A DNA stretch of 64,000 bases from Cryptomeria japonica (taxonomy: Eukaryota > Streptophyta > Pinopsida > Cupressales > Cupressaceae): assembly GCF_030272615.1 (NCBI RefSeq), contig NC_081405.1, positions 571,077,095-571,141,094 on the forward strand, given 5' to 3'. Numbering within the stretch: position 1 is the stretch's first letter; the number at the start of each line of letters is the position of its first letter. Made by a program: the position numbers and the translations under genes. Positions 35,991 through 47,004 of the stretch are shown piece after piece. The notes under the pieces were generated by a model. The model ran no database searches, was not told the DNA's origin, and worked only from the letters and a program-made list of their open reading frames with translations.

Positions 35991-38413
35991 CATCATTAGT
36001 TCTATGGGGCTCATCTCTTTGAAGGTTTTCTTTTCAACTTGAGAAGTGTCAATTGTCAATAATGATGTGCCAGCAACTAGTTCCCTATCGAATTCCCCTT
36101 TTTTCTTTGGTGATTCAACTTTTATTGCCTCCTCACTTGCATCAATGGCTTTTCCACTTGTTGTAGTCTATGCAACTATTGGTTCCTCTATAAGAACACT
36201 ATCCTCAACCTGTATATTAATATGCGGAGGACAAGTGTCCTCAATGTTAGTATCCTATACAATATTTTCAGCATTAACCGATGTTTCAGTATTTGTCTGT
36301 ACATTTGTTTTAACCGGTGGCTCAATTTCCATTATCTTAATATTCTTCAAAACTGAGGGTGGGGTAACCATAATTCCTTTACCTTTCCCTTCAATTGGTG
36401 TATCTACAATATCAATCTTTGTCTTTGGTGAAGTGAAGAATCCTCTATTCTCTTCCAAATATTTTGTCCAAGCCTTTTGTGTTTCCTTTATTATCTCATT
36501 CATCCTTCCTAACACCAGGCTAGTTATCCTATGTTTGTTGTTAAAAACCTTTCTGTCAACAACCTCTATTGTCTTCTCCATATCATCTAGAGTTATAGCA
36601 ACACAGATAGCTAAAAGTTATTGCATCTTAATAGGTTATTGCAAATAACCTTCTAGCATCTAACATGTTGTATATCTCTACCAGTATTTGATTTTATATC
36701 TCAATTAATGTTTTCTTATAGATATCTAAATATAAAAGAATTGCTTCCTCTACCTCTCTTTGTTCATCAACTTCAAATGTATCATAATAAGACTTAACAT
36801 TTTTCAGCATCCCATCCTTACTAATTTCATCAACAATTTCAACACAAGTCATAGGTGGTATAAAAGTCACATTACTAGTCTCCAATGCCAAGTCAATGTC
36901 ACTTTCTTCCTCCATCTAGTAGTACCAGATGTAGCTGATGGTGTGGCCTTAGGTGCCTGCTTTTGTGGCAGTAATTTGATGGTAACCTTCCTAACCACTT
37001 ATCTCTTTCCTTCCACCTTAGGTTCTTCTGGTTTCTTCCTCACAAATATTTTGAAAGCTAATGGTGTATCATCCTCAAACACAGAATCTGAAGTCACGGG
37101 TTCAATGTGAACTGCTGGATCTTTCCTCTTTCTCCCTTTCTCTAGGACAACATCAATGAGTTCCTTAATGTCCTTTGAAACTTCCTCTATAAACTTTCTT
37201 GCCTTACCTTCTTGTTTTTTCCTCTTCTTTCAGTTGAACTCAGTTTCAACCTCAAAAGTCTTTTGTTGTGCTATTCCACAAGGTTTTTCTACTTCATCTA
37301 TATCTACATTAAGGAGAATTTTTGCATATGCATCAAGAATTAATGCATCCACCTCATATCCCATTTCAGCTATCCAAATCATTCGGGGTTTGACTGCCTC
37401 CATGAGGGTCTCATCTTTCAAGACCATGAAACATATGTCGGTAGAGTATTTCTCTACTATATGCTCAAGTACTCTTATTCTAGACCTCATAGATTTTTTA
37501 AAAGCCTTAAAGTAACCCCATACCTTATCGCCTTTAAGACTTCCCAATGCAACAATTGATTGCTTAAGGTGCCTTCCTACTGGGATGTCAAAATCCCATT
37601 GCTTCCTTCCAGAACTGGGAGTATCATTCAAAAATTATAACATTAAGTAGACCAACATATTTCCATATGGGAAGGTTCCCTTCTTCTCACCTTTAATCTT
37701 CCCTAAATTGATCAATAACTCCTCAAGCATCCAGTCACAAATATCTAACTTGATATTTTCTCTCATCATTCTATATGTGCAGCCAAAATACATGAACTTC
37801 AAACTGAATTTAGTCAGCTAGACTGAGTTACCTTGTAGCCTATAACCATGCTGCCAAACTTGATGTTGGTGTCAGTGATGGTGCTCACCTTCATCGATCT
37901 CTTATCTGATGTGATGCCATTGTTCTTCCTTATGAAGTCATTTGATACTTTCTTATCCAGATGTGGCCTTGTCGATGACAAGCCATTAATTTCTTAGATA
38001 GATTCCTTAGTGATTTTGTAGGGTCAGTCCAGCCATATGAACTCCCCATGTACTCTTCTCAGTACATATCTGACTATCTCATCCTTGAACTCTGAAATAT
38101 CTAAAATATCAATGAACCCTAGATCTTCTATGTGTTTATGTGCTGGTTTGATCTTACCATATTCCACCATGAGTTCATTCATATACATCCCCTTGATCTT
38201 CAAAGTGCCTAAGTCCTCTATATGACAATGAATATAGGCCCTAACATCTTCCACATATACCACTCCCTCTGGAACATGATAAAACACTCCAACTGAATCT
38301 TCCTTGGTAGCCACATGTGGATACCATTTTAAAATTGGCCTAGGGTGGTCCTTAACCTCTACTCCATTTGGATTTGTAGCCAAAATAGGAGCAGAAGATG
38401 ATCCCAATTCCAT
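35991..38413 (-). pseudogene. Long unknown ORF of pol-less LTR element
   Basis: Pieces in several frames follow each other on the minus strand: 38024-38413 (MELGSSSAPIL..., with EDSVGVFYHVPEGVVYVEDV), 37230-37631 (VLEHIVEKYSTDICFMVLKD, IWIAEMGYEVDALILDAY), 36694-36915 (acidic) and 36255-36581 (Lys/Glu-rich). Linking them needs several stops and indels to be ignored. The order and the shared strand suggest one ancestral protein of perhaps 800 residues, ending in the coiled coil at 22.6-23.1 kb. I find no RT, RNase H, integrase or protease signature and do not recognise the protein. Confidence 0.5.
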
Positions 38414-38884
38414 GATTCAAGAAAAATACCTTTAGAATGCTTCTGGTGAAAAGCTCTAACAAATCCTTCCAGATGCCGATGTGATCGCTCAAGAAGAAAT
38501 TTGATCACCTCTTAATAGCTTCTGATTGCACTAAGTCACTCTAAATCACTTTGAAATTGCTTTGAATGTTGGGTGATTAACAATGAAGTGTAATCGACCT
38601 TTTATCCACTGAGAAAACCTTAATTTTTTATTGACATAAATCATTGCTGGTGAAAGATACTAGATCTCACTCTGAATATATCAATGTCGAATAATCCTCT
38701 CCAATATCTGGAACATTTTCTAGAATCTCTTCCAGGGGCATATGCATCATCTTTCATGAAACTTGCCTACCCCTAAGGTATCTGCCTTAGTTACCAGATG
38801 AGCTCACTGTCGGTGCAGGAGCAACCTCTTCTGTCGGATAGGTAACTAGGACATTCCCATCTAATGATTTCTCTTCAATCTTCC

Positions 38885-39350
38885 TCACCCATCTCTAAGT
38901 ATAATATTGTTAGATTTCACTAACCTTCTCTTTGCCTTTACCATTTGATCCTCCATTGCCAACCAGTGGATTTCTGCTTCTATAGAACTTAGCAATATGC
39001 CCAACTTCATTGCATGCATAACATGTAAGATTGTTCTTTTGAATTGCCTTGATAAAACTGGTGAAATTGCTTGACCAACATTGATTAGCCATATGTCCAA
39101 ATTTTCCACAAGCATATCACTTTACATTCATTCTACAATCTTCTATCTTATGACCAATTCTATTGCATTTAAAACATTTACCGAAAGAATAATTAGGGTT
39201 CTGATTTGCTTTGTTTCTACATTGCCTAGCCATGTATCCAAATCTATTGCAAACAAAACATCTACCATTGAATTTATAAGCATTGAATTGCCTTACCAGT
39301 GCCTTATAGTTTTGATCTTCATTAGTAGTACCAGAACTCTATCGTTGCTC
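38885..39350 (-). pseudogene. gag: Four CCHC zinc knuckles (nucleocapsid-like)
   Basis: Four knuckle-like motifs occur in tandem on the minus strand: CFVCNRFGYMARQC (His replaced by Tyr), CFKCNRIGHKIEDC (intact), YACGKFGHMANQC (first Cys replaced by Tyr, preceded by a stop) and CYACNEVGHIAKFY (last Cys replaced by Tyr). Three of four have thus lost a metal ligand, each explicable by one transition. Such arrays bind RNA in Gag nucleocapsid. A basic tail KGKEKVSEI follows. Confidence 0.8.
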
Positions 39351-39599
39351 AAATCCTAGTCCACTGGAATCTCCAATCTTCTTCTATTTCTTTAGTAACT
39401 CATCAAGTTGTGCTGAGATGATCTTGAATTTTTCTTTGTACTCACTTGCAGTAGTTAAGTCATCTCTTAGTATTATCATTTGTCTCTCAAGCTCTTGCTT
39501 ATTGCTTTGGGATTGCACCAAATCATACCTCAACATCTCATTTTAATGAACCAACCTACCACATTTTTGAAATTTGTTCTTCAAGGATACAACAAGATT

Positions 39600-39959
39600 T
39601 TATTCCTTTTTCTTTCTATCTTCAATCTCCTTGGACATCCTCATAGTCATAGATTGCATTTCATTCTTCATAGCCATGTTCTCCTGACTCAATTTTTGAC
39701 ATTGTTCCTTAAGTGCATTTTTCTCTTCATCATCCTGATTTTGAAAAAGTTCCTTCCTCCTAGCTTGAATACATGATAGCCTCTCTTGTAGGAAAAGAAT
39801 AAATTCTTTAGAAGAATTCAACTCATCTTGTAACTTTAAGTTCTTCAATCTTTCAGAATCATAATCTTCAAGTGTTATCTCAAGCTGCTTCTCCAAAGCC
39901 ATATTCAATGATTCTAGTTTCAGGATCTTCCTCAAGCTATTAAAATTCCTCCAAGGCAT
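39600..39959 (-). pseudogene. Coiled-coil N-terminal part of gag-like ORF
   Basis: From ATG at 39959 (MPWRNFNSL...) 120 codons form a long charged helix with heptad-like leucines (LKLQDELNSSKEFILFLQER, EQCQKLSQENMAMKNEMQSM). The ATG lies three bases from the primer-binding site. More helical sequence (QELERQMIILRDDL) continues beyond the stop at 39600 toward the zinc knuckles. I infer the N-terminal oligomerisation part of a Gag-like protein. The upstream in-frame extension is LTR sequence and should be ignored. Confidence 0.6.
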
Positions 39960-39961
39960 AA

Positions 39962-39975
39962 GGCTCTGATACCAA
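39962..39975 (-). promoter_or_regulatory. Primer-binding site of pol-less element
   Basis: The minus strand reads TTGGTATCAGAGCC, a perfect tRNA-iMet complement, one base from the 5' LTR end. Confidence 0.9.
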
Positions 39976-39976
39976 T

Positions 39977-40905
39977 TGTTGGAAACCAATAACACTAAGA
40001 GGTGGGAGTGAATCAGTGTTATACCAGAATAATAGATTTTAGCCTTAACAAAACATTCATTCACCAACCAGTATACTGGTATAAAAAGAATTGAAAGAAG
40101 TAATGCAACCAATAAGCCAAACACATAAATGAGAACCATAACACACAAATTTATACATGGAAAACCTCAATGAGGAAAAACCACAATGGGATTTGTGACC
40201 CACAATATCAATTCACTAGCCATATGAAGAGATATTACAATATATGATGGCCCTGCACTTGAAAGAAGGCTTACAACCTAGATCACACTGCGCATGACAA
40301 TAGGAGCCTCACTAACTACATAACAATCTAGACAAAAATCCAGAGAAGTATGAACTGCTTAATATAACATCTCCTATGCCAAAATACAGTTCTGATTTAA
40401 GCTTTGTCTATTCCGGTTGAAACCCTAAACCTCAGTACCGGAATAACCCTTACAATGAATTCCTCACATACATAGTCTCTATGATATATTTCGCATTAAA
40501 TTGCATTTCCATATCCATAACCATATCCATATATTTCAAAATGATCTATTAAGTTGACCTATATATACCCTATAGAATTTACATGCCTTTTGTTGGCTTA
40601 CATAGATATATATACAATATCATATTACATGTCAGCCATATAACATAAATGAATAAAAATTAAATCAATTTTTTATGCCGGATCCAAGATGTGTTGGTCT
40701 CCAATACCGATGACCTTTACTATACCATGTTGGCCGGCATTGTCGGTGATGAAAAAAATCTTCTATCATTTTGGTGTCGGTGTCGGTGCCAGTGTAAAGT
40801 CTTGTGAAGTGCCTGTCGGTACACCATATGAAGTCGGAACCAAAATTCATGTTGCCATAAATGACAACATAGTGAAACCAACTAATAGAGTGTCAATTTC
40901 CAACA
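39977..40905 (-). repeat. 5' LTR of pol-less element
   Basis: Direct repeat of 21227-22150, beginning TGTTGGAAACC and ending CCAACA on the plus strand. It is followed by the AAGAT duplication at 40906-40910. Confidence 0.93.
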
Positions 40906-40910
40906 AAGAT

Positions 40911-41641
40911 ATACTTCCTTGAGTTACTCAGAGGTAATAATAATCGAAAACTAAGTTAAAAGACAGCATTCAAAGAAAATTTCAATGAAAGCACAAATAG
41001 TTTTCAGTGATTGTTTTCAGTGTTCTTTCTTTGTGTGTTTATTTAGTGGTAAAACTTGGTAGTGGGTAGCAGACAAGTGACTGACTCAGATTGGATGACC
41101 TTGTACTACTGACAGAAAGATGACCTGGTTGAACTACTTAGGACCTTTAAATTGACTAGTTGAGTATCCTAAGACTAGGACATTGATCGGTTTCAAGCCA
41201 TGAGGGTTCCAAGAAGAACCAAGGTGTCATGAAAGCGACTGAAGGATATATAAAAGCTAGAGCAAAGATGCAGAAAAGAAGGAAATAACCAAATTTCTAT
41301 TGATAGATGGAGCAATTGAGTACAAGATGCACCTATTTACCTAGTTTCTTGGCAAAGATTCTTTCTTTTTTTTTCTTTTTTTTTACCAAGGTGCCTATTT
41401 ACCAGGTTTTCACCAAAGCATTTTTCTTTTATATTTTGATTTTTTTCTTTAGGACTTTTTTTTATTTAGAATTTCTTCAGGACTTTTTACCTGTATACAT
41501 TGTTGGAGTAGAGAATGCTAGGTGAAGAATTTCTTCAAGTGGATGGTGTTGATAAGTTCACGGAGCCATTCTCCTTGTGATGTTCATATTTGATAAGCGC
41601 CAGAGCCAAAGGCTGCAGTAACGATGTAGGGACCCAGCCAA
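40911..41641 (-). pseudogene. Tat-type gypsy: pol C-terminus and 3' non-coding part
   Basis: On the minus strand the first ~120 bases encode the end of integrase/pol: GPYIVTAAFGSGAYQI, then, after a frame change, INTIHLKKFFT and a stop near 41520. Such INxxHLKKFF endings are usual for Tat-type pol. Then follows non-coding DNA to 40911, where the AAGAT insertion site marks the border with the inserted LTR element. The upstream part of the same pol frame is at 48052 and beyond. Confidence 0.75.
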
Positions 41642-42020
41642 GTGAACTCACAATACTAGTTCCCACTTTTTGGTACATCTTGATTTTTCCTCAAATCATA
41701 CATTTTTAAAAAAATATAATGATTTCAGATTTAAGAGGCCCCATTTGAAGTAATTAATTGAAGAGAGTTAGATCAAAGGCTCTTAGATCAAAATTTCTTG
41801 GATAGAACCTCTCTAGTTCTAAATCATACTTGCAATGGAGTCTCCTTTGCATCTATCAAATGCTGATAAAAGACCAATTTTACATTAGCTTTTGAGGGGT
41901 CAAATTAATTCATATAGAAGTTTTATTTTTTTAAGTATTTAGTCCTTATTATAAGCTTTCCAAATAGTATAATTTTTAATATATTTAATTTCATTAATAT
42001 ATTTTTGTTTTATTTCTTAT

Positions 42021-42515
42021 TGTTGAATTTTGCCAAGATCAAGAGCTCAATGAAATGTACAAAATAGAGACATAATATGGGACAAGAATAAACTGTATTC
42101 TCATCAATAGAAATGATCAACAATAATCAACTGGATTCAATAGTTACATACAATGTAGATTAGTCTGCTTATATAGGCAAGGTTAGGGATATGTGAGCAC
42201 ACAAACATGATATGTGGCTCAATAAGAAACAAGGGTAGGTAGGAAATAGGTGTGGGTAGGTAGGAGAAATAATATAATAGTCCACATGAGGTGGATCACC
42301 CACCGAAGGTGGAATTATCACTCCACAATAAGTAGATATGATAGTGTAATAACAAGATCAACACCATAAAAGGTGGAATTTATCCTACACACACTATCCC
42401 AATGTGGCACAAACACCCAAGTGTCTCATACCCAAACTACTATGAAAATGCATTATCCTAACTAAACTTAAGTAAGTGTAATAATATCCATGATGAATAA
42501 TTATTTACACCAACA
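42021..42515 (-). repeat. 3' LTR of copia-type element
   Basis: 495 bp, paired with 46505-46999, with the CTTAT duplication on its outer side. Confidence 0.97.
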
Positions 42516-42526
42516 CCCCCCCTTAA
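42516..42526 (-). promoter_or_regulatory. Polypurine tract
   Basis: The minus strand reads TTAAGGGGGGG directly before the 3' LTR. Confidence 0.85.
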
Positions 42527-42564
42527 GTGCAACTTAGGGGAATGCACTTAAGTCTACAATGCAA

Positions 42565-43164
42565 CTAAGCAATGCATAATGGGTCCCGGCTATGAGGCCA
42601 TGTTAGGTACCCATGTACAAATGCAAATGCATGCAAACCAATGCAATGAAATCTCTCACAAAGGGGGGAAAGAGAGAAAAACCCAATGGGAAAAAACCCT
42701 CCCCCAAAAGAGAGATGAAAGCTATACAAAAATCTCTCAAAGAAGTATGTGAGGAATAAAACCCCATGTGAGGAAAAAGACCCCCCATATGAGAGAAGAA
42801 GAGAAGTCAAACCGTGACCCCCCCTCAATGGAGAATCTGCACCAATGATAGAAGCTCGATGTATGAAGAAACTGCTCCATGAACGTCAAACAACATTCCT
42901 CCCCTTAGGAAGAAACAAAACCAAAGGTGTATCCATGAAGTCTCCCCAATCATGAAGGGAAGATGTATGAAGAAAACTCATGATGAAAGGAATCTCTGAA
43001 AACTGCTCAAGTGTCCCCATGTTGATGCTGAAAGATACCCCCTCCAAAGGTGGTAAACTATGCCACACTGCTGAAAAAGGCACTCCAAGATCTAGTGGAG
43101 ATGGATGTAGAACATGTCCCAAAGACTCACATGTCTCCTCAAAACATAAAGAGACCTCCTCCAA
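42565..43164 (-). CDS. Unknown hydrophobic ORF near 3' end of copia-type element
   Basis: One frame stays open from 43164 to 42565 apart from a single stop region near 42885. It is rich in Phe, Leu, Ser and Gly (SLPPLEGVSFSINMGTLEQF; SFGGGFFPIGFFSLSPLCER). It lies between the acidic ORF and the purine tract. I do not recognise it. It may simply be open by chance in the 3' non-coding region; comparison with other copies would decide. Confidence 0.3.
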
Positions 43165-44187
43165 CTACTGTACATAAGTATCCACAATCATGTCAACCTC
43201 GAAAGAATGATCATGTAGAGAATGAACAAGAGGGTGAGAGTGTGCCCTCGCAACAATCGAAGAAGGATCACCTTCATCAAAGAGAAGATGAATGTCATCA
43301 ATGATGTCTCCCAAATCTGCAATGTAGGATTCCACAAACAAACCTGTAATATCTGTCATGTAATCATCCCATGAATCTGAAGCTGGAAGACAATGAATAT
43401 CCTGCTGCACTGAATCACATGAAGGCAAAAATTTAACACTATCTGCATCATCAGGTGCAATAGGTGATGTGATATCAATATGAGGAGATGAAATACAAGA
43501 CTCAAGAACGGGGTCACATGTGAGAATCCCCATGTTCAAGTGTCCAAAGTTCTCCTCAAAATCTGAACTATCACAAGAAGTGTGATCATCATATGTAGAA
43601 TCATCAAATGTGAAATCATCATCATCAACAAAATCTGAAAAGGAGTACAACCGAGATGCATGATCAACCACCCCAGTCACAATGATAGCTCTAGTCTCCA
43701 TGTCTCTAATGAAAACTGAGTCAGGTGTGAACTCCACAACTCTCTTAGTTGCGCCATGTGTGATTTGATAGATAGAAAGGAGATTGTTTGTCAAGTGGGG
43801 TACACACAACACATCATTGAAGGAGTTCTCCCCAATGTCAATAGATCCTTTCCCAATCACATCCATGTATGTATGATTGCCCATGAAAATCTGTGGCATG
43901 GTGCAAGGCTCAAATGTAGAGAACATAGACTTTTCCTGAATCATGACTGATAGTAGCACATAGAGCTTTTCCTTTTCTTGTTGCAAAAGAGTGAGTCTTT
44001 CCGCTTGTAGAAGCCATGAATGCTTGCCCTTTTCCTTTTGAATGTGAGGAAGTGGAAGTTGATGAATCATCTTTTTTGTAGACTTTAGGCAAATCAATGT
44101 TATGCTTTTTGATGATATGTGTAAGCTCATCAATCTTCTTAGAATGGCAACGATGCTCCTCATGACCAATCTTTTTGCAGTAAGCAC
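43165..44187 (-). CDS. GAG-pre-integrase-like segment with acidic tail
   Basis: The frame partly overlaps gag. Its useful part starts at FSTFEPCTMPQIFMGNHTYM and continues with VLCVPHLTNNLLSIYQI and VIRDMETRAI ... HASRLYSF, matching the stretch after the protease site and the GAG-pre-integrase module of copia polyproteins. The protease DSGA-x-H motif expected just upstream is not visible. After LYSF the protein turns highly acidic (DDDDFTFDDSTYDDHTSCDS) and ends near EVDMIVDTYVQ instead of entering integrase. This looks like a family-specific replacement of pol. The frame change from gag is probably a mutation. Confidence 0.65.
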   Translation of the reverse strand: MLTAKRLVMRSIVAILRRLMSLHISSKSITLICLKSTKKMIHQLPLPHIQKEKGKHSWLLQAERLTLLQQEKEKLYVLLSVMIQEKSMFSTFEPCTMPQIFMGNHTYMDVIGKGSIDIGENSFNDVLCVPHLTNNLLSIYQITHGATKRVVEFTPDSVFIRDMETRAIIVTGVVDHASRLYSFSDFVDDDDFTFDDSTYDDHTSCDSSDFEENFGHLNMGILTCDPVLESCISSPHIDITSPIAPDDADSVKFLPSCDSVQQDIHCLPASDSWDDYMTDITGLFVESYIADLGDIIDDIHLLFDEGDPSSIVARAHSHPLVHSLHDHSFEVDMIVDTYVQ

Positions 44188-44971
44188 AAGTAGGTCTCTC
44201 CCTCTTTGGTGAATTATCTCTCTTGGAAGAGGATGAATCTCCTTGTTGTGGAGAAGATGGTTCTTTTTCTTTAGGCTTTGATTGCCATTTCTTCTTGTTT
44301 GAGTTGTCCTTTCCTTGATTTCCTTTGTTCCCTTGATTTGCCACTAATGCTTGAGACTTAGAAGCCTTAAGAATGCCCATGCTTATCAATTTAGTTTGTT
44401 CCATCATCAACATTTCATTGAAAGCATCAAATGTAGGCATTTTGTAGCTTGAACCCATTGTCATCCTATGGGTTTGGAAACTAGAAACAATTGTTGCATA
44501 TTCTTGTGGAAGCTTGCCTATTAAGTTGAATATCAATTGAGTATCCTTCTTATCAATGCCACAATCTTTGAGTTGTGCCCTCAACTCATTTGCCTTAGTG
44601 ACATAATCTTGTAGAGTATCAAAGTTCTTGGGATCTAACATGGTGAGATCACTATCAATTTGATATCCCCTAATCTCATCAACTTGACCATACAAGTCTT
44701 GAAACTTTTGCCAAGCATCCTTGATTAGAGTACATTTCTCAATATGAAAAATGAGATCTTTTGATACATACTTTCTTAAGGTACCAATTGCCATGATATT
44801 TTTAGTGAGCCAATCTAAGTGACCAATTGGATCAGCCTTAGGATCAGCTGGAGCAACAATAGTTCCATCAATATAATGAGTGAGTCCTTTTTCCATAAGT
44901 TTACTCCATGCATCAATTTTCCAAGTAGCATAATTATGTGGAGTTAAGAGAGGAAACTTAGAAGAACCCAT
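43910..44971 (-). CDS. gag: Copia-type Gag with zinc knuckle
   Basis: Chosen start is ATG 44971 (MGSSKFPLLTPHNYATWKID), since NYATWK is the usual start of copia Gag; an upstream in-frame Met at 45001 is less likely. The helical capsid region has WLTKNIMAIGTLRKYVSKDL, IKDAWQKFQDLY and FNLIGKLPQEYATIVSSFQT. A basic Gln/Lys/Ser linker leads to the CCHC knuckle CAYCKKIGHEEHRC. The frame ends at 43910, beyond the point where homology moves to the next frame. Gag packages RNA in virus-like particles. The frame is intact for about 350 residues, unlike the other elements here. Confidence 0.85.
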   Translation of the reverse strand: MGSSKFPLLTPHNYATWKIDAWSKLMEKGLTHYIDGTIVAPADPKADPIGHLDWLTKNIMAIGTLRKYVSKDLIFHIEKCTLIKDAWQKFQDLYGQVDEIRGYQIDSDLTMLDPKNFDTLQDYVTKANELRAQLKDCGIDKKDTQLIFNLIGKLPQEYATIVSSFQTHRMTMGSSYKMPTFDAFNEMLMMEQTKLISMGILKASKSQALVANQGNKGNQGKDNSNKKKWQSKPKEKEPSSPQQGDSSSSKRDNSPKRERPTCAYCKKIGHEEHRCHSKKIDELTHIIKKHNIDLPKVYKKDDSSTSTSSHSKGKGQAFMASTSGKTHSFATRKGKALCATISHDSGKVYVLYI

Positions 44972-45001
44972 AGCAGAAAAAAAGAAGGAACACAAGAGCA
45001 C

Positions 45002-46491
45002 AAAAGCACAAGAGACACCCCCCCAAATTCACTCAATCAATGTACCCCCCCTAAAGTGATGATTTTGGCACTTTATACTTAGTGCGATTACAATGAGCCA
45101 CTTGCAAAACAAGGCAAAGTGGACTTATGATGCAAATTTTACAACTTCTCAAATGAGATACAAGAGACTTCAATCAATAGTGCAATGAATCTAACTGAGA
45201 TTCAAGCAAATATACAAGTACCAAGAGAGCCAAAAATGGCCAAAATCTGAAAGTACAATTTCTACTTATAATGGAATCAATCTGATAGCATCATGTGAAA
45301 GTAGACAAAAAAATACACACTTTCAAAAAAAATGGCACTTGAAAAGGAGGTCATATGACCCCAAACGAAGCCTCTGAAGTTGCAAAAACTGTATTTTCTA
45401 AAAAATATGTGCATCAAAATCAAAAAACTTCTTCACCACTGTGGAGAGCACAAAATTCTAGCCCATTTCAAAAAAAATTGCACCCAAAAAGGAGCAAAAA
45501 TGAGCAAGTTATGGCCATTTAAAGTTGAACTGGAAAATCAAAAATGCAAATGAAAGGGGCCTACCAAATTTTTTAAAAATGCTGACATGGCACTAACGTC
45601 AGCAAGTCACTGGAATAAATTTGATGGCCGCATGACTATGGCAAAAACTTTGCCTATCTACTGACTAGGCATCCGTACTGTACGGACTACTGACTGGGCG
45701 CGGTGACTGCGTGTACGGAAGTCCTGTGTGGCACTGTATGGAAATCTGATTGTGTGTGACACGTGGCGTTTGTGTGTTGACCGTACGGATGTCTGCATGG
45801 TAGGTCGCCGAGTGTTCTGAGGTGGCGGCAATCTAGGCGTCGCCGAAGGTGGGAGTTTGCCGGAGGGAGGGAGCATTGGTGCCAAGAGGCGCTGCCTGGA
45901 GGTGGCACTGTTGTGCGGAGCAGAGGAGTGGGCATCGCTGGGCGGAGACCGGCAGAGTCTGTGGGCACCGATGGAAGCTGCGGGCGGCGGTCAACGTCGT
46001 CGAAGGTCGAGGGAACCTGCGTGCAGAGATCGGTGGAAGGCATCCGAAGCGGTCTCTTCTGACAGGTACGGCGGTGCCTGCAACCTGCAACACGTAGGTA
46101 CGGGGTACGGGGGTCTGCGGACCCCCAAACACAAATTTGTTTTTTTTGCTTTTTTTAAAAAATTTTTTTTTTATAAATTTTTCCAATTTTTTTTTTGCTT
46201 TCAGATTTTTTGATTTTTTATTTTTTTGAAAACAATTTCCGAAAATATTTTTTTTTTTTTCGAAAAATATATTAAAAAAATTTAAAATCCGTACGATACT
46301 AGCAAAATTGGAGAAAAAAAATTTCTCACCAAAATAGGCCGACTTTATAACCAAAATTCTTGGAAACAGCCTTCTGGACGCAATGGTGGGGTCGGATCTA
46401 GTCTAGGATGCCTCCAAAAGATGCTACTCCTCAGATCTGCCTCTTGACGTCACAATAATGCCTCTTCAAGATGAATCGATGAAGCCCCAAT
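45002..46491 (-). other. Long leader of copia-type element with GC-rich island
   Basis: About 1.5 kb between the primer-binding site and gag. 45660-46130 is GC-rich compared with its surroundings and open in several frames on both strands; 46130-46345 is dominated by poly(T)/poly(A) runs. I recognise no domain. The island may be a captured fragment or a structured leader. Confidence 0.5.
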
Positions 46492-46504
46492 GGCTCTGAT
46501 ACCA
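46492..46504 (-). promoter_or_regulatory. Primer-binding site of copia-type element
   Basis: The minus strand reads TGGTATCAGAGCC, a perfect tRNA-iMet complement, immediately after the 5' LTR. Confidence 0.95.
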
Positions 46505-46999
46505 TGTTGGATTTTGCCAAGATCAAGAGCTCAATGAAATGTACAAAATAGAGACCTAATATGGGACAAGAATAAACTATATTCTCATCAATAGAAATGA
46601 TCAACAATAATCAACTGGATTCAATAGTTACATACAATGTAGATGAGCCTGCTTATATAGGCAAGGCTAGGGATATGTGAGCACACAAACATGACATGTG
46701 GCTCAATAAGAAATAAGGGTAGGTAGGAAATAAGTGTAGGTAGGTAGGAGAAATAATATAATAGTCCACATGAGGTGGATCACCCACCGAAAGTGGAATT
46801 ATCACTCTATAATAAGTGGATATGATAGTGTAATAACAAGATCAACACCATAAAAGGTGGAATTTCTCCTACACACACTATCCCAATGTGGTACAAACAC
46901 CCAAGTGTCTCATACCCAAACTACTATGAAAATGCATTATCCTAGGTAAACTTAAGTAAGTGTAATAACATCCATGATGAATAATTATTTACACCAACA
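46505..46999 (-). repeat. 5' LTR of copia-type element
   Basis: 495 bp, paired with 42021-42515. It is followed by the CTTAT duplication at 47000-47004. A TATA-like CTTATATAGG in the middle (plus-strand reading, near 46650) may correspond to promoter sequence on the other strand. Confidence 0.97.
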
Positions 47000-47004
47000 C
47001 TTAT

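Larger units (their letters stand above)
21227..40905 (-). mobile_element. LTR element without pol, carrying nested gypsy
   Basis: LTRs of 924 and 929 bp at 21227-22150 and 39977-40905 begin TGTTRGAAACC and end CCAACA. A perfect 5-bp duplication AAGAT lies at 21222-21226 and 40906-40910. The tRNA-iMet primer site is beside the right LTR and the purine tract beside the left, which places the element on the minus strand. Without the inserted gypsy (23143-35985) the interior is about 5 kb. It encodes a coiled-coil protein with CCHC knuckles and further decayed ORFs, and I see no protease, RT, RNase H or integrase. I infer a non-autonomous element family with its own ORFs. Confidence 0.9.
42021..46999 (-). 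mobile_element. Copia-type LTR element lacking integrase and RT
   Basis: Two 495-bp LTRs (42021-42515, 46505-46999) start TGTTG and end CACCAACA. By eye they differ at about 20 positions, roughly 96% identity. A perfect CTTAT duplication lies at 42016-42020 and 47000-47004. The primer-binding site is beside the right LTR and a G7 purine tract beside the left, so the element is on the minus strand. The interior codes for a copia-type Gag with a zinc knuckle, then a GAG-pre-integrase-like segment and an acidic ORF, with no integrase, RT or RNase H. I infer a non-autonomous, relatively young copy. Confidence 0.95.

Noticed and set aside
36046-36648. 200-codon plus-strand ORF, hydrophobic
   Set aside because: It is the antisense of the Lys/Glu-rich minus-strand ORF of the LTR element; the hydrophobic composition results from complementing acidic and basic codons.
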